From Apostichopus japonicus (Eukaryota > Echinodermata > Holothuroidea > Aspidochirotida > Stichopodidae): a stretch of 64,000 nt of DNA. This document shows, in pieces, positions 12,601-24,600 of the stretch. Below the pieces are notes generated by a model that had not been told where the DNA came from, did not search any database, and saw only the letters and a list, made by a program, of their open reading frames with translations. The stretch covers positions 37,130,398-37,194,397 of the forward strand of contig NC_092577.1 in the NCBI RefSeq assembly GCF_037975245.1, written 5' to 3'. Position 1 is the first letter of the stretch. Each line of letters begins with the position of its first letter. The position numbers and the translations under genes are program-made.

Positions 12601-15600
12601 TACTGTACAGTGTACAGTTTGTACCTGTACGAGTGTATAATCTAGTACCAGTAGTATTGACAGCTTTGTCTGTGTGTTTGGTGAAAACACAACATGCAGC
12701 ACAACTGCACGTACATCTTCCCAATCAAGTGCATTGCAAACATAGTTAATTAGCTCCAGGGGTTAGGATATTATGGACTTGTATTCTGTCAGACATGACT
12801 CTGTGTTTTAACCTTCAGTTCTGAATCTTTTACTTGTAAAATCCATGAGCTGCTGGTGCTGTGTGCATACAGTTCATCTAATCAGTAGGGCGGTATCAAC
12901 TGCTTTTATATGAACACACAGAGATTACAGCAATTGAGTTTTATAATCTCATTTTAGTGGCCGCTTAAAAGTCCAAGGTTCAGGCTCTAACTACTCTAGA
13001 TTACTACAGTGTAGAGGCATCATAGAAGAAATCTAAATTTGATAACCAGTGATAAGATCTGAAATTAATGATGTTGGATATCATCAAAATGTACTGCATA
13101 GTGCTTCACATGAGAATATGTTTCAGTTTGCATCAGGTATGACCATAATTTACACTACTTCATTCATAATCATGGATGTAAGAGACTGACTTCGGTCAGC
13201 TTGCGGCTTTGATTAGGCAATGAGGCTTCTTCGTGAGTTCCTGCTTGCAGGAGGATCTAAAATACATGTCATACATACATACATATACATTGATGTATAT
13301 AACGGGAATATTTTAGTGTTCAAATTTGTGTACAATATTGACAATCTCACTGACCTTTGTCTTGCATAGAACACTATACTTCCCATGTACAACACTATTA
13401 TGTTTCTTTGCACTTATACTGTACCATTACCATTTTCCAACGCAATACTATATATGGATTATGCTCTGCATAGTATATGATTAACATTTTGAATATTACA
13501 TTGTCCTATTTATAAATGTTATCATTTATACTGGAATAAAGAAATTGGAAACATGAAGGTGCATGACGAGAATTAGTAGTCCATTAACCATAGGTTGCAT
13601 TTTTTCAGCTCTCTTGACCTCAACTTACTGAAACTTTATCTCTCCTGCAAACAAACTGGTGAGTTTGGAAGAGTTGATTTGTTCACACCTTGCCATGTCT
13701 GCCTTGATCTGATAATGATTTGGCTACTACTGTAGCTGTGTGATGAGTTGCATAATAGATGAATAGGCAGCTCAACTAAGGTGCGAAAAGATGGGACTGA
13801 TCACTCAGCTAACCAACTGGAAAAAACCTGCCGCTCAGTACAAACGGCAGGTTTTTGGATGCTACCTATAGCTAATGGACATTTTCGCTGCATATGAATA
13901 GTTTTTGTTAGTTATTAATAATGTAGGATGGTTACAGAACTTATTAAATGTTAGGACTGTACGACAATGATGTCCATGGCCTATACACTTAGAAACTGAA
14001 AAGGAATGGAACCCTTATCAATATTCATAGGCTTAGCACAATATATCAGAAGTGATAAAGACTGTACCATTACTGTTTAGTACACTCCATCAAACAGAAA
14101 GAAATATGATTGTTGCCATTTTGTTGGGGTACTAGCATATACAGTAGGAAAACTTGGTATTCACATGTAACATTATTAAGATGGCTTTCTTGTAGTGCTT
14201 TAGTCTTGTGTGTAAGATTATAGCCAGGGACAAACAAATTAGATGTTAGACGAATGGCAGTATAAATAATAGTAATAATAAATAATGGAAGTACTGAACA
14301 TACTGTCAGTCTGACATAGTGATACACAGTCTACCAGTCTTAAAGGGGACATGTTTCTCCTCATGTCATCACGAGAATACAGTATGACTGCTGTATCCAA
14401 TACAAATGAGAGTGTACTGGATGGTTGATATTTATACATGTATTCTTCTACAGAGAATACAGTATGACTGCTGTATCCAATACAAATGAGAGTGTACTGG
14501 ATGGTTGATATTTATACATGTATTCTTCTACAGAGAATACAGCATGACTGCTGTATCCAATACAAATGAGAGTGTACTGGATGGTTGATATGTATACATG
14601 TATTCTTCTACAGAGAATACAGCATGACTGCTGTATCCATTACAAATGAGAGTGTACTGGATGGTTGATATTTATACATGTATTCTTCTACAGAGAATAC
14701 AGCATGACTGCTGTATCCATTACAAATGAGAGTGTACTGGATGGTTGATATTTATACATGTATTCTTCTACAGAGAATACAGCATGACTGCTGTATCCAA
14801 TACAAATGAGAGTGTACTGGATGGTTGATATGTATACATGTATTCTTCTACAGAGAATACAGCATGACTGCTGTATCCAATACAAAGAGAGTGTACTGGA
14901 CGGTTGATATTTATACATGTATTCTTCTACAGAGAATACAGCATGACTGCTGTATCCAATACAAATGAGAGTGTACTGGACGGTTGATATTTATACATGT
15001 TTACTTCTCCAGAGAATACAGCATGACTGCTGTATCCAATACAAATGAGAGTGTACTGGATGGTTGATATTTATACATGTTTACTTCTACAGAGGATATA
15101 ATGTAGTGTTCAGACTTAAGTGTATCATTTTTGTAGGCTCTGAAGTTTATCTATTTTAATGTACTATAGATGTGTTTAAGTGCTATGCATCTTTGCACTT
15201 GTGTAGCAGTCTGCCCAGTTTGCATAGCAGTTTGCAATGTAGTACTGTATTCCCAGCTACTGTACAATTTAACATTCTGTGATTCTGGTTGGGTACATAT
15301 TATTTCAGAGATGCTAAATGCTACTACATCTGAAATCATCCTCTTTGTTAATATTTCACAACTATAGTGCCATCCATGGAGCAGAGGAGACAACCATGTC
15401 CCTCCACATGTCCATGTTTATGCAGTCGGTCTCTTTCCAAATGACAGAGGAACAACAGAAAAAGTGGCTGGCTGCTATAACCAACTACACAATAATAGGA
15501 ACCTATGCACAAACTGAACTCGGACATGGTAAGGTTACATACTGTACTGAAGTACAGCTGACTGATTTACTATTAAGAAACTGTTGTGGAAGTTAAACAT

Positions 15601-18600
15601 TGCCTTGAAACTGAGGATAATGATTGTGTTGTGGGAAAGCTAGCAGTTACGTTAATTAATTTCTCAATGTGTGAGTGTTATATCACTCCCAGTATTCACT
15701 GTCTATATTAGACTACATACAATTCAATGATAAGTTGCAGCCAAATGGATTGATCCAGCTACTGTAAATGATGTGTACATAGCAGATTTCTTGGTGTGAT
15801 TGAGTCACCAGCATTCAGTCATGTCTTGATTCGTTAAAACCCTTGTCAGGATGACAAACCAATCCTAATGCACTGTATAATGTGGTTGTATAATTTGTGG
15901 AAGCTTCCATCCATTATCACACATTATCTTATGTTTCACACTGACGGTCAGTCGCCATGGTTACAGTATATACTTTATGTACAGTTAATGTGATTTACAT
16001 TGCATCACAGGGACATACCTGAGGGGCCTGGAGACCACAGCCACCTACGACCCTTCAACTCAAGAATTTGTGCTACACAGCCCAACACTGACCTCTCTGA
16101 AATGGTGGCCTGGAAACTGTAAGTTTTTCATGTTATCCATTGGGAAAGCTAATATCAACATTTAGCTAAACCCATTGTGTAGTTAGGAATTAGTTGTTAT
16201 GATTTAATATTTCAAACAGACTGTTCAGAAATATTTCATGCATGATAACACTTGCACAAAATATAACAGAAGTAGAATGACAGATAATGTTAACAATGTA
16301 TTGCTCACAGATAAAGCAGTACAATGTCATCAAATACTTTTCATCTATATAATCCTTTTGTCATACTTCATAAAAAACAAATCTGTCTCTTTAATTAGTG
16401 GGAAAAATTGTGACTCATGCTGTGGTCGCTGCAAGACTCATCACCAGAGGTAAGGACTATGGTACTCACATGTTCATGGTCCAGCTAAGGAGTATGAAGG
16501 ACCATGGCTCTCTACCAGGTGAGTACTAATAGGGTTCTCCATTCTATGCTGTACTCTCTACCAGGTGAGTACTTATAGGATACTCCATTCTATGCTGTAC
16601 TCTCTACCAGGTGAGTACTTATAGGATACTCCATTCTATGCTGTACTTTCTACCAGGTGAGTACTTATAGGATACTCCATCCTATGCTGTACTCTCTACC
16701 AGGTGAGTACTTATAGGATACTCCATCCTATGCTGTACTCTCTACCAGGTGAGTACTTATAGGATACTCCATCGTATGCTGTACTCTCTACCAGGTGAGT
16801 ACTTATAGCATACTCCAGCTAAAGGGTACACATACTGATATTATGCATTTTATTTGTATTTATGTCTCTATTTATATGTGTATCCAGGTATTGAGCTAGG
16901 AGATATTGGACCAAAACTCGGCTATGCTAACGTTGACAACGGTTTCTTGAGAATGGACCATGTCAGAATTCCACGGGATCAAATGTGTATGAGGTTTTCA
17001 CAGGTTTGTTTTAGTTGTTACCATAAGTCTATCGATATATTTTACATAAAAGAGTGCTACTAGAAGTCATTTAATTAAAATGTGCATATGTTTTGTTACA
17101 TTACACTTCCAAATTTATTGCAATCATTTAAATGCCCATTTTTTATCAAGAATTGAAAACAATTATTGAAAGGTTAATATCTAAATTGGGTAAGAAAAAA
17201 TTGTGTCAACTTTTCTCACAAAGTTTATCTAGATGGATATATATATGTATACATACACATCTATAAACATACATACACATATATATGTATATACTTACAT
17301 CTTCTCTACTTTACCCAGAGAATTCTTCGTAAGCAGCCCGAAAAAACAAATAATACTAAAAGTCAGCATGCTTTGTATCACTGACTGGTAAAAACGTACA
17401 GGAATAGTGTTGTAGACTTTAAATAACCTTAAGGTTTTACAGCTTTTACAAGCTTGCCATCAAAGATTGATTCAGTTATTAAAGATCAATGAAGTTATTT
17501 TTTTTATTTTGACACTTTTAGTCGGTAGTCTAAGCCAGTTTTCTTGCAATTCTGAGCATCCACTCTGAGTGGTGGAGATCTAGTGGGTCATCCATGGCTC
17601 AGTCTTCATGAAAGATCCTTTGTCACAGTGATATAAGTTTGTAGACCACTACCTTATAGGTATATCTTAACCTAAGCCATAAGTGAAACAATATAATGGA
17701 GACTGGGGTTTATATATTGTCTGTTCCACTGTAGGTTAACCCTGATGGTAAAGCCATAAGTGAAACAATATAATGGAGACAGGGGTTTATTTATTGTCTG
17801 TTCCACTGTAGGTTAACCCTGATGGTAAAGCCATAAGTGAAACAATATAATGGAGACTGGGGTTTATTTATTGTCTGTTCCACTGTAGGTTAACCCTGAT
17901 GGTAAAGTCATAAGTGAAAAAATATAATGGAGACTGGGGTTTATTTATTGTCTGTTCCACTGTAGGTTAACCCTGATGGTAAAGTCATAAGTGAAAAAAT
18001 ATAATGGAGACTGGGGTTTATTTATTGTCTGTTCCACTGTAGGTTAACCCTGATGGTAGAGCCATAAGTGAACAATATAATGGAGACTGGGGTTTATATA
18101 TTGTCTGTTCCACTGTAGGTTAACCCTGATGGTAAAGCCATAAGTGAAACAATATAATAGAGACAGGGGTTTATTTATTGTCTGTTCCACTGTAGGTTAA
18201 CCCTGATGGTAAAGCCATAAGTGAAACAATATAATGGAGTCTGGGGTTTATATATTGTCTGTTCCACTGTAGGTTAACCCTGATGGTAAAGCCATAAGTG
18301 AAACAATATTATGGAGACAGGGGTTTATTTATTGTCTGTTCCACTGTAGGTGAACCCTGATGGTAAAGCCATAAGTGAAACAATATAATGGAGACAGGGG
18401 TTTATCTATTGTCTGTTCCACTGTAGGTTAACCCTGATGGTAAAGCCATAAGTGAAACAATATAATGGAGACTTTGGTTTATTTATTGTCTGTTCCACTG
18501 TAGGTTAACCCTGATGGTAAAGCCATAGGTGAAACAATATAATGGAGACTGGGATTTATATATTGTCTGTTCAACTGTAGGTTAACCCTGATGGTAAAGC

Positions 18601-21600
18601 CATAAGTGAAACAATATAATGGAGACGGGTTTATTTATTGTCTGTTCCACTGTAGGTGAACCCTGATGATAAAGCCATAAGTGAAAAAATATAATGGAGA
18701 CTGGGGTTTATTTATTGTCTGTTCCACTGTAGGTGAATCTTGATGGTAAAGCCATAAGTGAAACAATATAATGGAGACTGGGGTTTATTTATTGTCTGTT
18801 CCACTGTAGGTGAATCCTGATGGTACTTATAATGCTCCTCCTCACTCCAAACTGGGGTACAGTAGCATGGTACAGATCAGAAGTGGATTGATATTCTACG
18901 CTGGCTTTGGTCTTTCCAAGGGCGCCACCATTGCAACTCGCTACAGTGCTGTACGTCGGCAGTCTGAACTTATCCCAGGGTGAGTTTTTATGTTTTGTTC
19001 TGTTGGGGTTTGATTATATTTATATATTATACATATATTAAAGTCAAGGTCCTCAAACTTTTTACATCCACGGACACCTGGAAGAATGAAGAAATCTCCC
19101 GACTGTAATATAGAATTTGTATCTACGGCTCCTGCCAAACCCTTTGTGTAATCTCATTCTTTTCAGTCAACCAACTTTGATAGTATATCAGATGAAAATT
19201 TCTGAAGAAAAACTAAAATGAAACAGCTCCCTTAAAGAATATCAAGCAACACTATTAAATCACCTGATTGTACTTTGCAATCACCTTATTGCATTTTCCA
19301 ATCACCTCTTGTATTGTATTATCCAATCACCTTATTGTATCATCCTGTCACATGACTACATTGTCCAATCAGGTAACTTTATTTTGTCTGTAATGCAGGA
19401 GACCTGAACCTCTCATCATGGACTACCAGAGTCAAGAAATGAAACTCTAATATTGTATTATCCAATCACCTTATTGTATCATCCTGTCACATGACTACAT
19501 TGTCCAATCAGGTAACTTTATTTTGTCTGTAATGCAGGAGACCTGAACCTCTCATCATGGACTACCAGAGTCAAGAAATGAAACTCTAATATTGTATTAT
19601 CCAATCACCTTATTGTATCATCCTGTCACATGACTACATTGTCCAATCAGCTAACTTTATTTTGTCTGTAATGCAGGAGACCAGAACCTCTCATCATGGA
19701 CTACCAGAGTCAAGAAATGAAACTCTAATATTGTATTATCCAATCACCCTATTGTATCATCCTGTCACATGACTACATTGTCCAATCAGCTAACTTTATT
19801 TTGTCTGTAATGCAGGAGACCTGAACCTCTCATCATGGACTACCAGAGTCAACAGATGAAACTATAATATTGTATTATCCAATCACCTTATTGTATCATC
19901 CTGTCACATGACTACATTGTCCAATCAGGTAACTTTATTTTGTCTGTAATGCAGGAGACCTGAACCTCTCATCATGGACTACCAGAGTCAAGAAATGAAA
20001 CTCTAATATTGTATTATCCAATCACCTTATTGTATCATCCTGTCACATGACTACATTGTCCAATCAGCTAACTTTATTTTGTCTGTAATGCATGAGACCT
20101 GAACCTCTCATCATGGACTACCAGAGTCAACAGATGAAACTCTAATATTGTATTATCCATTCACCTTATTGTATCATCCTGTCACATGACTACATTGTCC
20201 AATCAGCTAACTTTGTTTTGTCTGTAATGCAGGAGACCTGAACCTCTCATCATGGACTACCAGAGTCAACAGATGAAACTCTTCCCTCAGATCGCTACTG
20301 CCTATGCTTTTATTCTGACTGGATTTCAACTTGGTCAAGTCTTCCTTTCATACATAGCTGAGGCTAAAGAAGGTGACTTCAGTGCTCTTCCAGAGGTACA
20401 TACCACAATTAACTCAAGACATTATAAACCATGCTGAGTACCATAGCTCAGAATTGTGTAATGCACCTTTATATATTAAAACCCTTAATGGAGAGCTAAT
20501 TGGCCCTGCATCTGTGACATGGGCACTTACTGTACAGATGTCACATTACATCATTCACAATGGACAGCTAATTGGCCTTGCATCTGTGACACAGGCACTT
20601 ACAGTACAGATGTCACATTATATCATTCACAATTGACAGATAATTTTCCCTGCATCTGTGACACGGGCACTTACTGTACAGATGTCACATTTTATCATTC
20701 ACAATTGACAGCTAATTGGCCTTGCATCTGTGACACGGGCACTAACTGTACGGATGTCACATTACATCATTCACAATGGACTGCTAATTGGCCCTGCATC
20801 TGTGACATGGGCACTAACTGTACAGATGTCACATTATATCATTCACAATGGACAGCTTAGTGGCCCTGCATCTGTGACACGGGCACTTACTGTACAGATG
20901 TCACATTATATCATTCACAATGGACAGCTTAGAGGCCCTGCATCTGTGACATGGGCACTTACTGTACAGATGTCACATATCATTCACAATGGACAGCTTA
21001 GTGGCCCTGCATCTGTGACACAGGCACTTACAGTACAGATGTCACATTATATCATTCACAATGGACAGCTTAGAGGCCCTGCATCTGTGACATGGGCACT
21101 TACTGTACAGAGGTCACATTACATCATTCACAATGGACAGCTAATTGGCCTTGCATCTGTGACACAATGTATTTTCCTTGACTACTTCACTTCAAATTGA
21201 TAAGAAATATTGCAAATTTAAGGATTGATTTTTTTACATTACGATTGCTAAAATGACGAAAAGTGTTTGCAAATTTTGTTAGAATTGAACTTATTCTGTA
21301 ATTATTCAATAGTTATCATTCATTCAGTTGAGGAATCTATTTAGGTGTTTTGGTTTTGTCAATTAGAATCTCTCCATATTTGAGTATTTTTCAGTATTTT
21401 TCAGTAGTCTTGGTGAAATATGCTGACAAGTACAAATGGCTGCTGCAAAATTGCCAAGAGAAGCTAGAAGATTGTTGTTGAATAATTGAGAAGAAAGAAT
21501 GATAGTTTTAATCAAAATATTGTGCTTCATACTCTTCTAGAAAGGTAGGAATTACCACAGGGTTGGCAAAGATGTGAGACATCTAAATCAGGGTTTGTGG

Positions 21601-24600
21601 GAAATTCATGATCCCAACAGGATTTCACCATGCAAAACAAGTAGTGAAAGATATATAGAGAGCAGACAGTTGTTTATCAAACCCATATATACAGTATGAA
21701 ACAGATCATAAAGAGTGTTGGAATTCCTTTTTATTTGTACCCTACTCAGTCAGTTTTCAAACAAAAGCAGGGACTTGACAGTTGCATGCATTCCTTTATC
21801 TCTACTTTCTTGTCAGCTTCATAGCACATCTGCTGGTTTGAAGGCCTTCTCCACCGAATCTACTAGAGGCGGGCTAGAGGTCTTAAGGATGTCATGCGGG
21901 GGTCACGGTTTCTCCTCGGCGAGTGCATTCCCAGAGATTTATGGTGTCTTTGCACCAGCTTGCACCTATGAAGGAGAAAACACAGTCATGTTACTGCAGA
22001 CTGCTAGGTATTAACACAGTTAGGCAAACAATCGTATATATTCACAAGCAAGGAGGCTTCAAGTGATAGGTGCTGAAAAATTTAGCTACATTGCTGATGG
22101 GCCATTGATACTCTTTTGTCGATTTCCTTTACCCTTATTATGTTGATGCCCTAACCTGAACCTATGACACAAGAAAAGTCAGGTTACTGCAGACTGCTAG
22201 ATTGCATGCAGTGGCATTGTTGCCCCTTAGTCTGCACCTTGTCAAGGATGAATGGGCTTTCTTTCACCAGTCTGCAATTTAAACACATATCACGCATTGT
22301 TGCCCCTTAGTCTGCACCTTGTCAAGGATGAATGGGCTTTCTTTCACCAGTCTGCAAGTTAAACACATATCACGCATTGTTGCCCCTTAGTCTGCACCTT
22401 GTCAAGGATGAATGGGCTTTCTTTCACCAGTCTGCAAGTTAAACACATATCAAGGTGAACATATTGTCAAGTTGCATTAAACTGATGGGCTAAAACTTGT
22501 CTCACTTGTCCAATCTTTGTCTAATTCAGTGTAGTGTCTCTTATGGATGACCAGGGGGAGGAGAAGGGACAGGGTTTTAACAGCATACAATGGCAGGTAC
22601 AGGTAGTCATGGCAGGCCCCTTGTATTTTTTTCTGTAGAGAACTAAGCTAATTTAGCTAAATTAACTTTGGTCATAACAAGAACACGATGGACATATTAT
22701 TAGTATGTTTCATATGGTTGCATTCCTAACATTTTATGGATGCTTTCTTGTGCACCAGGTTTTTGTACTTTCTGTATCTTCTGATGCTTTCCTCCCCCAC
22801 ACCGCCCCCCCCAATTCCCTGCACCACTTCCTTCCAGAAATCCACTATCTATCACTATCTTAGCCGACCTATTTTTCAGAAGAGGGTGATTTGAATTGCT
22901 TCATCTGACTCTCTATTAAGGACGTGTGTGAAGAATGACGCTTGTGCACACATCAAACTTTATTAATCTATATGTCATAGAGGAATTACTTTTCACCGGT
23001 CATTCTGATCCACTGGTAATAATTTTTATATATGTACAAAGTTGCTTTATCATTAATATATCTCTAATTTCTTTTTGTAGGTTTCTTGTTAAGTCTGTAC
23101 GGCAGGCATTTAAGGGTGCTAAGCTGACCCCCTTCATGTCGTACCTGTTACTGAACCAACATGAGAGATGCAGAGCATCCAAACCAGAGGACTTTATGAA
23201 CATGGAAACTCTTCTGCAAGCTTACAAACACAGAGCCAGAAGGTAAACATTCCTGTCAAAGATGTTGTGATTATGATTGAATTCATGAAAACACAGGTAG
23301 AGAAGAAACTTTATGTTCAAGTATTGTGTGTGATTGCACTCCCTTGATCTTGTTTGTTCAAGTGTTATGTGTGAATGCATTCCTTTGATCTTGTTTGTTC
23401 AAGTATTATGTGTGATTGCACTCCTTTGATCTTGCTCGTTCAAGTATTGTGTGTGATTGCACTCCCTTGATCTTGTTTGTTCAAGTATTGTGTGTGAGTG
23501 CACTCCTTTGATCTTGTTTGTTCAAGTATTGTGTGTGATTGCACTCCTTTGATCTTGTTTGTTCAAGTATTGTGTGTGATTACACTCCCTTGATCTTGTT
23601 TGTTCAAGTGTTATGTGTGAATGCATTCCTTTGATCTTGTTTGTTCAAGTATTATGTGTGATTGTACTCCTTTGATCTTGCTCGTTCAAGTATTGTGTGT
23701 GATTGCACTCCCTTGATCTTGTTTGTTCAAGTATTGTGTGTGAGTGCACTCCTTTGATCTTGTTTGTTCAAGTATTGTGTGTGATTGCACTCCTTTGATC
23801 TTGTTTGTTCAAGTATTGTGTGAGATTGCACTCCTTTGATCTTGTTTGTTCAAGTATTGTGTGTTCAAGTATTGTGTGTGATTGCACTCCTTTGATTTTG
23901 TTTGTTCAAGTATTGTGTGAAATTGCACTCCTTTGATCTTGTTTGTTCAAGTATTGTGTGAGATTGCACTCCTTTGATCTTGTTTGTTCAAGTATTATGT
24001 GTGATTGCACTCCTTTGATTTTGTTTGTTCAAGTATTGTGTGAGATTGCACTCCTTTGATCTTGTTTGTTCAAGTATTGTGTGAGATTGCACTCCTTTGA
24101 TCTTGTTTGTTCAAGTATTGTGTGTTCAAGTATTGTGTGTGATTGCACTCCTTTGATTTTGTTTGTTCAAGTATTGTGTGAGATTGCACTCCTTTGATCT
24201 TGTTTGTTCAAGTATTGTGTGTGATTGCACTCCTTTGATTTTGTTTGTTCAAGTATTGTGTGAGATTGCACTCCTTTGATCTTGTTTGTTCAAGTATTGT
24301 GTGAGATTGCACTCCTTTGATCTTGTTTGTTCAAGTATTATGTGTGATTGCACTCTCTTGATCTTGTTTGTTCAAGTATTATGTGTGATTGCACTCCTTT
24401 GATTTTGTTTGTTCAAGTATTGTGTGAGATTGCACTCCTTTGATCTTGTTTGTTCAAGTATTGTGTGTGATTGCACTCCCTTGATCTTGTTTGTTCAAGT
24501 ATTATGTGTGATTGCACTCCCTTGATCATATTTGTTCAAGTATTGTGTGTGATTGCATTCCTTTGATCTTGTTTGTTCAAGTATTGTGTGTGAATGCACT

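Noticed and set aside
13609..13658. Exon-like segment between a TTTTTTCAG acceptor and a GTGAGT donor in ACOX1 intron 2
   Set aside because: Including it breaks the frame into exon 3. Joining exon 2 directly to exon 3 keeps phase and the exact family spacing.
14070..14918. Minus-strand ORFs in ACOX1 intron 2
   Set aside because: Mostly encoded by the 80-bp minisatellite; no motif.
20373..21200. Overlapping + frames of 87-156 residues
   Set aside because: 71-bp intron 8 minisatellite read in rotating frames.
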